Shown: positions 45,407 to 53,067 of the stretch, in pieces | Layout of the letters: the number at the start of each line of letters is the position of its first letter | Position numbering within the stretch: position 1 is the stretch's first letter | DNA from: Spongisporangium articulatum | GTDB taxonomy: Bacteria > Actinomycetota > Actinomycetes > Actinomycetales > Kineosporiaceae | NCBI RefSeq assembly: GCF_044465595.1 | Contig: NZ_JBITLV010000007.1 | Span: 62,001 to 126,000 of the forward strand | Reading direction: 5' to 3' | Length of the DNA: 64,000 bases | The notes under the pieces: model-generated | Told to the model about the DNA's origin: nothing | The model's database searches: none | What the model saw: only the letters and a program-made list of their open reading frames with translations | Program-made: the position numbers and the translations under genes

Positions 45407-45850
45407 TCAGTCGGGCCGGACCTGCTCCATCAGCGCGTTCATCCGGCCCAGCAGGTCGCCGAAGGTGCTGACGTCCTCCTCCGGCCAGGTGCGCAACAGG
45501 GCCCGGTACTGGGCCCGGCGCGCCGCCCGGATCTCGCGGACCCGCTCGGACGCCGGGCCGGTCAGGGCGAGCCGGAAGGCCCGCCCGTCGTGCGGGTCGG
45601 GCTCCCGCTGCACGAGCTCCAGCTGCTCCAGCTGCGACAGCTGCCGGGACAGCGTGGCCTTGCCCACCCCGAAGGCGTGGGCCACGTCGGTCAGCCGCGC
45701 CGGCCCGTTGTCCTCCAGCCAGACCAGCAGCACGTAGGCCGGTGACTCCAGGTCGGGGTGCAGGGAGTTGGCCAGCCGGGTGGAGAACCCCTGGGCACGC
45801 CGCAGCAGCAGGGCCATCTCCCGCTCCACGACCTCCACCGCCGGGTCCAC
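45407..45850 (-). CDS. MarR-family transcriptional regulator
   Basis: A 147-residue winged-helix regulator. The HTH is LTDVAHAFGVGKATLSRQLSQLEQL, with the wing DPHDGRAFRLALT (the DxR wing motif). Its target is unknown; it could recognise palindromes such as those seen elsewhere in the window. GTG 45850 is preferred over GTG 45859 because TAGGGT lies 7 bp before it. It converges on the sirtuin gene over 167 bp that contain only imperfect GC-rich dyads. Confidence 0.88.
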   Translation of the reverse strand: MDPAVEVVEREMALLLRRAQGFSTRLANSLHPDLESPAYVLLVWLEDNGPARLTDVAHAFGVGKATLSRQLSQLEQLELVQREPDPHDGRAFRLALTGPASERVREIRAARRAQYRALLRTWPEEDVSTFGDLLGRMNALMEQVRPD

Positions 45851-45901
45851 GTCACGCACCCTAGAGCACCGTGATCGGAACGCCCCGCAACGCTCGGCGC
45901 C

Positions 45902-46375
45902 TCAGTCCGCCGTGGTCGTGATGTGGGTCCCGGCCTCGATCGTCCGGGACACCGTGCACGTGCGGTCGTGCGAGGTGCGCAGGGCCCGCGGCAGCAGGGT
46001 GCGCGCCCGGTCCCCCTTCTCGCCCTCGGGGAACCGGATGTGGAAGGTCAGCTCGATGTTGTCGAGCCGGTTGCCGGTCTCGTCCCGGATGTAGTCGGCC
46101 TCGACGGTCGCCCCGAACTCGTCGGCGACGCTGTGCCGCCCGGTGACGACGTCCACGTCCACGGCCGTGCAGGCGGCGATGGAGGCCAGCAGCAGCTCGA
46201 CCGGCGAGAAGCCGTCGGGGTCCTTGGTGCCGAACTTCAGCTCGTGGCCCCGGGCGTTGCGGGCGATGTAGATGCCCTCCGCGTGCCGGGAGAGGGTGAC
46301 CGTGCGCTTGTCCGGGGTCTGTTCCGGGGTCTGTTCCGGGGTCTGTGCAGACGTCGGAGCCGGGGTCTCTGCCAT
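45902..46375 (-). CDS. OsmC/Ohr-family peroxiredoxin-like protein
   Basis: A 157-residue OsmC-fold protein. The two redox Cys are present: one in SIAACTAVDVDVV (LLLASIAACTAVDV) and one in TSHDRTCTVSRTI, as in OsmC/Ohr hydroperoxide reductases. The N-terminal 24 residues are a Pro/Thr/Gln repeat coded by a 12-bp tandem repeat. ATG 46375; a GAGAAT box lies 7 bp upstream. It diverges from a GNAT gene whose start is only 33 bp away. Confidence 0.87.
   Translation of the reverse strand: MAETPAPTSAQTPEQTPEQTPDKRTVTLSRHAEGIYIARNARGHELKFGTKDPDGFSPVELLLASIAACTAVDVDVVTGRHSVADEFGATVEADYIRDETGNRLDNIELTFHIRFPEGEKGDRARTLLPRALRTSHDRTCTVSRTIEAGTHITTTAD
46312..46347. repeat. 12-bp tandem repeat (3 copies) in the osmC-like 5' coding end
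   Basis: CCGGGGTCTGTT repeated three times (last copy with two changed bases), coding Thr-Pro-Glu-Gln units. In-frame length variation is expected. Confidence 0.8.
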
Positions 46376-46408
46376 GGGACGAATTCTCACACCCGCGAGA
46401 ATGACCCG

Positions 46409-46951
46409 GTGACCGACCCGGTGAGCGACCTCGTGATCCGCCCCGAACCCTTCACGTCCCCCACGGCGCGGGCCCTGACCGCCGCCGTCAACGAGGTCTA
46501 CCGGCAGCGGTACGGCGGCGTCGACGAGACCCCGATCGAGGACGACGAGTTCGACCCGGCCGCCGGGGGCGGCTTCCTCGTCGGTCTCCTGGCCGGCGAG
46601 CCCGTCGCCTGCGTGGGCTTCCGCCGGGCCGAACCCCCCGCGGCGCCGGGCACGGCGGAGATGAAGCGCATGTACGTGGCCGAGTCCGCCCGGCGCCGCG
46701 GGTTCGGCCGGCGCCTGCTCGCCGCCCTCGAGGACGCCGTGCGCGCCGCCGGGTACACCGACCTGGTCCTGGACACCGGCACCGAGCAGCCCGAGGCCAT
46801 CGCGCTGTACGAGAGCAGCGGGTACACGAGGATTCCGAACTACTCGATCTACCAGGACTCGCCCCTGAACCGGGCCTACGCCAAGCACCTGGATACGGTG
46901 GCCGGATGGCAGACCTCACCCGCCCGTCCGTCCTCGTCGCCGCCGGCCTGA
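46409..46951 (+). CDS. GNAT-family N-acetyltransferase
   Basis: A 180-residue acetyltransferase. The acetyl-CoA loop is MYVAESARRRGFGRRLLAALED (core RRRGFGRRLL), followed by LVLDTGTEQPEAIALYESSGY, the usual C-terminal strand-helix of GNATs. Acceptor unknown. GTG 46409 follows a GAGAAT box at 6 bp, mirroring that of the divergent osmC-like gene. The last 46 bp overlap the next gene. Confidence 0.85.
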   Translation: MTDPVSDLVIRPEPFTSPTARALTAAVNEVYRQRYGGVDETPIEDDEFDPAAGGGFLVGLLAGEPVACVGFRRAEPPAAPGTAEMKRMYVAESARRRGFGRRLLAALEDAVRAAGYTDLVLDTGTEQPEAIALYESSGYTRIPNYSIYQDSPLNRAYAKHLDTVAGWQTSPARPSSSPPA

Positions 46952-47214
46952 TCGGCGGGTATGCGGCCGCCCGGTACAGCGGCCGTCGCCAGCTGGGCGG
47001 CGCCGTCCTCGCGGCGGCCGTCGCGCTCAGCGAGCGGCGCTGGGTGCGCACCACCGGCCCGGTCGTGGCCACCGGACTCGGGGCCCTGACCACGGGCCTG
47101 ATGGGCGTCTCCCACCCGCTGGCCAAGCGGATCGGGGCCTGGCCCTCGGTCGTCGCCGTCGCCGCGATCGCCGCGGGTGCGTCCGAGGCGGCCGAACGGC
47201 TCAGCGACCGCTGA
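46906..47214 (+). CDS. Small hypothetical membrane protein
   Basis: 102 residues, Ala/Gly/Val-rich, with two or three weak hydrophobic segments (VLVAAGLIGGYAAARY, GAVLAAAVALSE, VVAVAAIAAGASEAA). No recognised family. The ATG lies inside the end of the GNAT gene and GGTGGCCGG... precedes it. Its end overlaps the convergent ANTAR gene by 14 bp. Coding status is plausible rather than certain. Confidence 0.55.
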   Translation: MADLTRPSVLVAAGLIGGYAAARYSGRRQLGGAVLAAAVALSERRWVRTTGPVVATGLGALTTGLMGVSHPLAKRIGAWPSVVAVAAIAAGASEAAERLSDR

Positions 47215-47587
47215 CGCCCTCGGCCAGCTGCGAGGCGCGTTCCAGGGCCGGGACCACCAGGACGGCGAGCGCCTCGTCGTCCGGTTCGGCGACGCCGTCG
47301 TGGGCGTGCACGAGAACCCGCGCCACGTCGCGCATCTTGACGTTCGAGTAGCTGGAGGTCAGGCGTAGCACCTGCCAGGCCCGACCGGTCGACAGGTGCA
47401 GGCTGCCGGCCAGCAGTCCAGTGGCCTGGCCGATCAGCGTGCGGGTGTCCAGGCCGTGGCGGAGCGTGGCCAGCTCGCGCTCGAGTTCCTGGACCTGGAG
47501 GATGAGTTCGGCCACGGAGGCCTGCTCGGACGTCACGGCTGGGGGATCCTCGGGTGCGGGTCTGCGGGTACGCCGCAGCGCAGGCAT
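47201..47587 (-). CDS. ANTAR-domain RNA-binding regulator
   Basis: A 128-residue protein: an N-terminal coiled coil (VAELILQVQELERELATLR) and an ANTAR domain (about 50-110; TRTLIGQATGLLAGSLHLSTGRAWQVLRLTSS split as IGQATGLLAG and AWQVLRLTSSYSN). ANTAR domains bind paired-hairpin RNA and act by antitermination. No receiver or GAF domain is attached. Start is ATG 47587 after AAAGAAG, or ATG 47641. The leader has lower GC (TAAGCT near 47625), suggesting a promoter there. Confidence 0.83.
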   Translation of the reverse strand: MPALRRTRRPAPEDPPAVTSEQASVAELILQVQELERELATLRHGLDTRTLIGQATGLLAGSLHLSTGRAWQVLRLTSSYSNVKMRDVARVLVHAHDGVAEPDDEALAVLVVPALERASQLAEGVSGR

Positions 47588-47685
47588 CTTCTTTACCCGA
47601 ATCCGTCGAGCAGCCGTCTCAGAGCTTAGCGAAACGATCATCCGCGCGGGAGAACGGGCCGGGGCATGTCCGGCGCCGCCACCGG

Positions 47686-48381
47686 CTAGCGGAGCACGCA
47701 GTCCCCGCAGTAGGCGGCCCGACCTCGAACCGCCGCCCCGCCCGGGGCCAGCCGGTAGATCAGGCAGCAACTGCGCCGCCGGAACTCCGGCCCGCACTCC
47801 CCCGTGCCCGTGCCCGCCAGGCCCGGGTGGGCGAGGAACCGGGCCGCCACCGCCCGGGCCGCGGGTTCGAGGTCGGGGCGCCGGGCGACCACCTGCCCGT
47901 AGGCACCGTTGACCGCCGAGGCCACGTTCCCGCGCAGCACCGTCGACGGCACGTTGCCGGGCACCGGCCGTGTGGCCAGGGCCTCCCGCAGCACCTCCAG
48001 CGGTCCGGTCAGCACGGCGGTGACGGCCTCGGCCACGGGTACGTCCGGGCCGTCGGCCAGGCTGACCGGTACGGGGCCGCCGAGCACCGGCTGCCACCAC
48101 CAGGTCTCGGGGTCGAGCCGGGGGGCCACCCCCGTCAGCGTCGCCGCTCCGAGCACCGGGGAGACCAGGCGGGCCGCCAGCCCGAGATGCAGCACCGACC
48201 CCGCGACCCGCACCGGGACGTCGTCCACCGCCCGGTTCCCCAGCCCGGCCAACGCCGCGCGCACGGCCTCGACCCGCTCCTCGAGCAGGGCCCCGGTCAG
48301 GTCGTGCAGCGACCACCAGCCGGGCCCCGGGCCGGCGTGCGCGGGGTGCCGTTCCACCGCGAAGTAGGGGCCCAGGTCCAC
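47686..48381 (-). CDS. FhuF-like (2Fe-2S) ferric-siderophore reductase family protein
   Basis: A 231-residue protein. The C-terminal CC-x10+-C-x2-C motif (RRSCCLIYRL and YCGDCVLR) is the [2Fe-2S] signature of the FhuF family, which reduces ferric siderophores in the cytoplasm. The N-terminal part (LGPYFAVERHPAHAGPGPGW) is typical of the actinobacterial subgroup. No siderophore transport genes are near. GTG 48381 has TAGGTT 6 bp upstream. Confidence 0.82.
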   Translation of the reverse strand: MDLGPYFAVERHPAHAGPGPGWWSLHDLTGALLEERVEAVRAALAGLGNRAVDDVPVRVAGSVLHLGLAARLVSPVLGAATLTGVAPRLDPETWWWQPVLGGPVPVSLADGPDVPVAEAVTAVLTGPLEVLREALATRPVPGNVPSTVLRGNVASAVNGAYGQVVARRPDLEPAARAVAARFLAHPGLAGTGTGECGPEFRRRSCCLIYRLAPGGAAVRGRAAYCGDCVLR

Positions 48382-48404
48382 CGGCCCAACCTACGGGGTG
48401 CACC

Positions 48405-49703
48405 TCAGCACCCGCCGTCCGCCCAGTTCAGCAGGTTCAGCAGGATCGTGCTCAGCCAGGTGAGGAAGTTGATCACCGTCGTGCCGGTCGAGGACGACGT
48501 GAGCGTGACCGGGTAGCAGTAGACGGTCAGCCCGGGGATGGGCACGGAGCCGAACGCGTTCCACGGCACCTGGATCTTCCAGGCGCCGAGCGGCAGGGTG
48601 ACCTTGTGGTCGCCGAACAGGCCGAACACGGTGCCGACGTCGACGCTCGTGCCGACCGGGCAGCTGATCGCGCCGGACCCGGTGGCCGGGCCCTGGTAGA
48701 TCGCCCGGATGCCGCCGATGGCCAGGAGCGTGGCGAAGTTGCTGACCTGGACGTCGGCCGTGGGCACGTTGACGGTCTGCTGGGTCGGCGTGCGAGAGCT
48801 CAAGTCCTGGCTGGCCAGCGTGCAGCTCGCCCCGGGCCCGGCCTTGACGGAGTAGGTGGTCGGGAACAGCGGTGTGACCGCGGTGTCGAGGGCCTGGGTG
48901 GTCGTGGCGTAGGTGCTGGCGATCGTGGCGGTCTTCAGCGAGTCGGGCACCTCGGCCAGCTGCGCGGCGCTCACGGTCGAGCCGCTGTTGGCGGTGACGA
49001 ACCGGTAGGAGAGGCTCATCGCGACGTCGTAGACCATGCTCGCCTTGCTCACCCCGGTCGAGCTGACCGTGACCGCACTGCTGGTCACCGCCTGGGTGTT
49101 GGCCTGGCCGGTGTAACCCGAGCTGTTCAGGGTGGCCGTGTAGGTGCCCAGCGGGACGGGGCTGAACACCGCGCACCCCGAGCCGTCCGTGGCCACGCTC
49201 GCGCCGTTGCTCAGCTGGACCGGCAGGCCCGGGACGGGCTGCCCCGAGGCACCGGTGACGGTGACGGCCACGGCTCCGGAGTCGGAGCTGCGCAGCAGGG
49301 TGTCCGAGCGCACCGGCCGGGTGCTACCCATCCCCGGCCAGGTGACCTGCACGGTGACCAGCTTCAGGACGCCGGTCAGGGACGACGTCAGGCAGGTCAC
49401 CGTCGACCCGCCCGAGGTCACCGCGGACACGGTCTGGCTGACCGTGTAGGGGACGTTGCCCACGGTTCGCGGCGAGACCGGGGACGGGATCGCGGACGCA
49501 CCGGCCGAGCGCACCGCCTCGATCTGGCTGGACGCGAGACTGGCCGCCACGACCCGGGAGCGGTTCTGCGTGGTGGCCGTGGTCGTGGAGGCCACCACGG
49601 ACAGCGTCGCCGGCACCATGGTCGCGAAGATGGTCAGGGCGATGACCACCTCGAGGATGGTGAAGCCCGCCTCTGAGGGTCGGGCGGCCCGCAGACGCCG
49701 CAT
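48405..49703 (-). CDS. Large type IV prepilin-like protein with Ig-like insert (orphan)
   Basis: A 432-residue protein with a class III-type prepilin N-terminus: basic leader, then EAGFTILEVVIALTIFATMV (cleavage after Gly, Phe+1, Glu+5). The body is Ser/Thr/Val-rich and includes a carboxypeptidase-regulatory or Ig-like beta domain (about 140-190; VTGASGQPVPGLPVQLSNG, GTYTATLNSSGYTG). Near the C-terminus a Trp/Leu-rich stretch (INFLTWLSTILLNLLNW) is unusual. No pilus assembly genes lie nearby, so it must use a machinery elsewhere. Confidence 0.78.
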   Translation of the reverse strand: MRRLRAARPSEAGFTILEVVIALTIFATMVPATLSVVASTTTATTQNRSRVVAASLASSQIEAVRSAGASAIPSPVSPRTVGNVPYTVSQTVSAVTSGGSTVTCLTSSLTGVLKLVTVQVTWPGMGSTRPVRSDTLLRSSDSGAVAVTVTGASGQPVPGLPVQLSNGASVATDGSGCAVFSPVPLGTYTATLNSSGYTGQANTQAVTSSAVTVSSTGVSKASMVYDVAMSLSYRFVTANSGSTVSAAQLAEVPDSLKTATIASTYATTTQALDTAVTPLFPTTYSVKAGPGASCTLASQDLSSRTPTQQTVNVPTADVQVSNFATLLAIGGIRAIYQGPATGSGAISCPVGTSVDVGTVFGLFGDHKVTLPLGAWKIQVPWNAFGSVPIPGLTVYCYPVTLTSSSTGTTVINFLTWLSTILLNLLNWADGGC

Positions 49704-49758
49704 GTCCGCAGATCGGCCCGCCCCCTACACGTCTTGAGAGTGCCGCACACGAAGAACG

Positions 49759-49801
49759 GGTCCCGGTGTGGAGCACCCCCGTGGCGCTCCACACCGGGAC
49801 C
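49759..49801 (-). terminator. Strong hairpin terminator after the crystallin-fold gene
   Basis: Perfect 16-bp arms (49759-49774 and 49786-49801) with an 11-nt loop, 15 bp after the stop of the secreted protein gene on the minus strand. It would insulate the prepilin gene further on. Confidence 0.85.
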
Positions 49802-49816
49802 GGTCGTCCCCCCGGT

Positions 49817-50365
49817 TCAGCAGACGTTGTCGTTGTCGTAGATGCGGGCCGACGACATCTCGTCGTTGTCGGCGTTGAACACCCCGGCGCCGACGTCGGC
49901 GTTGGACGAGATGGACTCGACGCAGCGGCTCGTGCCTGAACCACCCGTGTCGTAGTACCAGCGGGCGTCGAGCGAGCGACGACTGCGCCACGACGACATC
50001 TGGTCGTTGAAGCTGTACGTGGCCATGCTCGAGACCAGCCCGATGGCCGAGAACTGCAGGACCCGGCCCCCGTAGTTGGTGTTCTCGAAGTAGCACACGT
50101 ACCCGGCGATGCAGTCGTCGTAGGCCGCCGGGGCGAGGCTGGCCATGATGGTCCCCTCGTCCCAGACGATCTCCGCCTGCACGGTTCCGTTGATCTCGAC
50201 GTCCACCAGGTCCCAACCCGGGGCCAGCTGGTTCACGTCGATCCCGGCCGCCTCCAATCTCTGTTCGTCCGTCGGTTCCGAGACCGTCACGGTCGCCCGT
50301 GCGATCCCACCCCCCGCTGAAAGACCCATCACGAGCGCCATTGCTCCGATCAGAAATCTCTTCAT
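49817..50365 (-). CDS. Secreted beta/gamma-crystallin-like protein (peptidase inhibitor I36 type)
   Basis: 182 residues with a Sec signal peptide (MKRFLIGAMALVMGLSAGGG, cleavage after about residue 23, ARA-T). The C-terminal half has two Greek-key repeats: CIAGYVCYFENTNYGG and the SFNDQMSSWRSR and VFNADNDEMSSARIYDN segments, typical of the I36/SMPI and streptomycete killer-toxin fold. Four Cys could form disulfides. The ATG at 50365 has a GGGGGG box. It diverges from a LuxR-type gene that may regulate it. Confidence 0.83.
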   Translation of the reverse strand: MKRFLIGAMALVMGLSAGGGIARATVTVSEPTDEQRLEAAGIDVNQLAPGWDLVDVEINGTVQAEIVWDEGTIMASLAPAAYDDCIAGYVCYFENTNYGGRVLQFSAIGLVSSMATYSFNDQMSSWRSRRSLDARWYYDTGGSGTSRCVESISSNADVGAGVFNADNDEMSSARIYDNDNVC

Positions 50366-50484
50366 TGCAGCCCCCCGGCTTGCGGTTCTTTCCCCCCGCA
50401 CCAGAGATCGTCACCGTTTCGGGCGGCGGCCACATCGTTCAAATTCCTGTCCCCGGGCAGGCAAAGTCATGTAATAAAAGTGAT

Positions 50485-50811
50485 GTGACGGGGAACGTGG
50501 GCACCGCGGAGCCGGACTGCTGCTACCGCAACGAGCACCTGACGGACCGGCACGTCGAGGTGATCGCCCTCATCGCCGCCGGCCTTTCGGACCGACAGGT
50601 CGCGCGCCGGCTCGACGTGGGCCTGGCAACCGTGCGTCATCACCTGGCTACGGCCATGCAGCGGGCGGCCGCCCACAGCCGCACCGAACTCGTGGCCATC
50701 TGCTACGCCGCGGGCATCCTGCAGGTCCAGGTGTGGCCGCCGGTCAGCACGTCGTTGCGCTGCCTGCGCAACCCGGTGCCGCCGGCCCAGCGGGCCGCCC
50801 TCCTTCCGTAA
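50485..50811 (+). CDS. Stand-alone LuxR/GerE-type HTH regulator
   Basis: A 108-residue protein with only a LuxR-type HTH (about 18-75; LTDRHVEVIALIAAGLSDRQ, ARRLDVGLATVRHHL), no receiver or sensor domain. The C-terminal 30 residues are not recognised. GTG 50485 follows an AT-rich leader (TAATAAAAG) that stands out in this DNA and probably holds the promoter. It lies back to back with the crystallin-fold gene. Confidence 0.75.
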   Translation: MTGNVGTAEPDCCYRNEHLTDRHVEVIALIAAGLSDRQVARRLDVGLATVRHHLATAMQRAAAHSRTELVAICYAAGILQVQVWPPVSTSLRCLRNPVPPAQRAALLP

Positions 50812-50832
50812 ATAGCTCCTGCACAGGCATTT

Positions 50833-51324
50833 TCATCGCTCCCAGTGCTGGCCGATACGGTCGCACGCCTCCTGGCCAGACAACCCCGGCGGCGCGGGGA
50901 AGACACCGCGGCCGTTCGCGTCGTTGATGCACACCACGGGGTTCGACGTGTCGGCCGGGCCGCGGCGCAGCAGGGGCCACAGCTCCTGACAGGCCGCGAC
51001 GGCGCCCACCCGGGCGACCACCGCCGGATCCGGCACGATCGTGTCGGCCTGCGGGTCGAGGGCGCTGTAGCACCCGGCCTGCGTCGGGTCGTCGGGCAGA
51101 ACGTAGAGGGCGATGCCCGCCCCGGCGGTCAGCAGCGCCACGATCAGGGCGATCGCGATCCAGAACCGCCGGCCGAGCGGGCGGCGCGTCGGACGGCGAC
51201 GCACCTCGGGCACGGAGCCCCGTTCGAGGGCCAGGTACATCACCCGCTGCCCGGCGGGCGAGTCGGGCCAGTCGAGGTCCGGCTGCGGCCGGAGGGCGGT
51301 GAGTTCTTCGAGCAGGTCGGTCAC
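50833..51324 (-). CDS. Membrane protein paired with ECF sigma factor, probable anti-sigma
   Basis: 163 residues: a cytoplasmic N-terminal half (about 1-50), one TM helix (FWIAIALIVALLTAGAGIAL, about 54-76), and an extracytoplasmic domain with four Cys (in GCYSA, ACQEL, VCIND, ACDRI) that could make two disulfides. No zinc-binding HxxxCxxC motif is visible, so it is not a ZAS anti-sigma. The GTG overlaps the sigma stop as GTGA, the usual layout of sigma/anti-sigma pairs. Confidence 0.65.
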   Translation of the reverse strand: MTDLLEELTALRPQPDLDWPDSPAGQRVMYLALERGSVPEVRRRPTRRPLGRRFWIAIALIVALLTAGAGIALYVLPDDPTQAGCYSALDPQADTIVPDPAVVARVGAVAACQELWPLLRRGPADTSNPVVCINDANGRGVFPAPPGLSGQEACDRIGQHWER

Positions 51325-51944
51325 GGGTCGTTCTCCAAGTCCGGGTCTTCGTCGGTCGCACGGTCGGTTTCGCGGAGGTCGACGACCTCGGGTGGCCCGT
51401 GCGCACGCGGACGGCGGGTCGCCTCGGTGGGCGGGTTGGTCTCGGGGCGCGGGCGGGGCCGCTGGTCGGACTCGGCCAGCAGGCGGCGCAGCACGTTGCG
51501 GGCCCGGTGCAGCCGGACGGCGAACGCGGGCCGGGACATCCCCAGCACCTCGGCCGCCTCCCGCTGCTCGAGGTCGTACCAGGTGGCCAGCAGCACGACC
51601 TCGCGGTCCTTGGGGTGCAACCGGCGCAGCGCGGCCACCAGCTCGCCGCGCCGGGCGACGCCGACGGCCACGTCCTCCTCCGGGACGGCCAGGTCGATCA
51701 CCGCGGGCCGGCCCGCGGCCTTCAGGTGCTCCGCGACCAGCTTGCGGGCCACCTTCAGCAGCCAGGGCCGCGGATTCTCCGGCACGTCCTCCAGCCGACG
51801 CCAGGCCGCCGCGAAGACGTCGGCCACGACGTCCTCCACCTCCGCCGGGCCCACCCGTTGGGAGACGTAGAGCAGCACCGTGGGCGCCTCGGCGCGGTAC
51901 AGCGCCTCGAAACGCTCACGGGCGGAAGGGGAACCGTTCGCCAC
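51321..51944 (-). CDS. ECF-type RNA polymerase sigma factor
   Basis: A 207-residue sigma factor with regions 2 (about 8-75; FEALYRAEAPTVLLYVSQRV, DVVADVFAAAWRRL) and 4 (about 95-150; LHPKDREVVLLATWYDLEQR, AAEVLGMSRPAFAVRLHRAR), and a 55-residue charged C-terminal tail rich in Arg/Pro/Glu. Target promoters are unknown. It forms a three-gene unit with a 116-residue protein upstream and a membrane protein downstream. Confidence 0.9.
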   Translation of the reverse strand: MANGSPSARERFEALYRAEAPTVLLYVSQRVGPAEVEDVVADVFAAAWRRLEDVPENPRPWLLKVARKLVAEHLKAAGRPAVIDLAVPEEDVAVGVARRGELVAALRRLHPKDREVVLLATWYDLEQREAAEVLGMSRPAFAVRLHRARNVLRRLLAESDQRPRPRPETNPPTEATRRPRAHGPPEVVDLRETDRATDEDPDLENDP

Positions 51945-51951
51945 CAGCGGG

Positions 51952-52302
51952 TCAGCCCTGCCGGGACCAGAAATCGATCTCGATCCCGTGGGTCAGGAAC
52001 CATTCCGTCAGCCCGGCGCCGGCCAGGAACGGGGCGTGCCGGGCCACGGCCTCGAGCACGGGGACCGTGGGCGGCTCCCCCAGCGCGGCGAGGAAGGCCG
52101 CAACGTGGCCGGCCGGGACGGTGAAGCACCACTCGTACTCGTCGACACCCATGAGCTCACGCACGCCCAGGTCCTGCCCGTGGAGCCGCAGCGACCCGTC
52201 GCCCCCCAGGTCGGCCCACTGGTGCAGCTCCGGCTCCGAGCGCAGCACCACCCGCCCGCTTCCGTTTTCCCCGTTTTCCCCGTTTTCCCCGTTGATCGTC
52301 AT
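51952..52302 (-). CDS. Hypothetical protein upstream of ECF sigma gene
   Basis: 116 residues, family not recognised. An Asn-Gly-Glu repeat at the N-terminus (from a 9-bp tandem repeat) precedes a compact acidic domain with several Trp (DEYEWCFTVPAGHVAAFLAALG, GLTEWFLTHGIEIDFW). It is 7 bp from the sigma gene. ATG 52302 has TAGCCT 6 bp upstream, so it is probably the leaderless first gene of the unit. Confidence 0.65.
   Translation of the reverse strand: MTINGENGENGENGSGRVVLRSEPELHQWADLGGDGSLRLHGQDLGVRELMGVDEYEWCFTVPAGHVAAFLAALGEPPTVPVLEAVARHAPFLAGAGLTEWFLTHGIEIDFWSRQG
52262..52293. repeat. 9-bp tandem repeat (3.5 copies) in the 5' coding end
   Basis: CCGTTTTCC in tandem, codon 3-13 of the hypothetical gene, coding Gly-Glu-Asn units. 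It is AT-richer than the surrounding DNA and should vary in copy number. Confidence 0.8.
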
Positions 52303-52340
52303 GTCAGCAGGCTACGGGCAGGAACACCGGTTCCCGGGAG

Positions 52341-52349
52341 TTATCCACA
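52341..52349 (+). promoter_or_regulatory. Single perfect DnaA-box sequence
   Basis: TTATCCACA, the consensus DnaA site, in the 68-bp gap upstream of the sigma-factor unit. It stands alone without neighbours or an AT-rich unwinding element, so it is not an origin; it may allow DnaA-linked regulation or be fortuitous. Confidence 0.4.
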
Positions 52350-52370
52350 GGGGTACGGCGTCCGGGGGCA

Positions 52371-52817
52371 TCAGTGGAGCGTCATGCCCGCCGTGTTCTC
52401 GTCCGGGTCGGGGGTGTGCTGCCGGAACGCGAGCACCCAGCCGGTGACCCAGGTGTACACGCTGGAGACGCGGGCGACGTACTCGCCCTCCGCGTCGGCC
52501 GTCGTGGCCCGGACGCGGTAGCTGAGCACGACGGTCTCGCCGTTCACGAGCGCGTCACGGCGGTCGCTGAGCTCGAAGGACGACCACGGCCGGCGGTCCG
52601 CCCACTGCCGCATCAGGTCCTCGCGGACCAGGACCCGCCCCGGCACGACCACGAACGCGTCGGCGGCCAGGACGTGCGCGTAGTAGTTCTCGACGTCACC
52701 GGTCGTCCCGGCGGTCCAGAACTGCTCCTCGAGCTCCCAGGCCTGGTCCACCTCTGCCCGTCCGTCGACAATCGTCAGAATCGGCGCGAGCGTCCCACAG
52801 GTCGCCGCGGACCACAT
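52371..52817 (-). CDS. SnoaL/DUF4440-like (NTF2-fold) protein
   Basis: A 148-residue NTF2-like protein: DQAWELEEQFWTAGTTGDVENYYAHVL, VVVPGRVLVREDLMRQW and VVLSYRVRATTADAEGEYVARVSSVYTW follow the DUF4440 pattern (quoted blocks: LEEQFWTAGTTGDVENYYA and VVLSYRVRATTADAEG). Such folds bind small ligands or act as regulatory domains. Start ATG 52817 is not backed by a ribosome site; GTG 52753 begins the conserved part and is an alternative. Confidence 0.7.
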   Translation of the reverse strand: MWSAATCGTLAPILTIVDGRAEVDQAWELEEQFWTAGTTGDVENYYAHVLAADAFVVVPGRVLVREDLMRQWADRRPWSSFELSDRRDALVNGETVVLSYRVRATTADAEGEYVARVSSVYTWVTGWVLAFRQHTPDPDENTAGMTLH

Positions 52818-52830
52818 CTTGAAATGTCAC

Positions 52831-53067
52831 TCATCCGGGGATCAAGGCTCTGAGCTGGGCGAAGACCGCCTCGCGCTCGGCCGCCGAGGTCGCGCCGCGG
52901 CTCCCGAGCAGGTACCCCGCCATGTAGGCCGTCAGCGGCGCGGCCGGACGGGCCACCCCGTGGGCGACGTCGCGGGCCAGGTCCAGCACGGCCCGGACGT
53001 CGACCGCGGCCTCCTCGAGGCCGGTCGCCGCCGCGACGGTCGCCACCCAGTCGTCGAGTTCACTCAT
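52831..53067 (-). CDS. DUF6457 small protein linked to MobA
   Basis: A 78-residue helical protein (MSELDDWVATVAAATGLEEA, LDLARDVAHGVARPAAPLTAYMAGY) found after mobA in actinobacteria. Its ATG overlaps the mobA stop (ATGA), pointing to joint function in molybdenum-cofactor maturation, but no activity is known. Confidence 0.8.
   Translation of the reverse strand: MSELDDWVATVAAATGLEEAAVDVRAVLDLARDVAHGVARPAAPLTAYMAGYLLGSRGATSAAEREAVFAQLRALIPG

Noticed and set aside
52303..52370. Replication origin suggested by the DnaA box
   Set aside because: Only one box, no AT-rich unwinding region, and no dnaA, dnaN or rpmH nearby.
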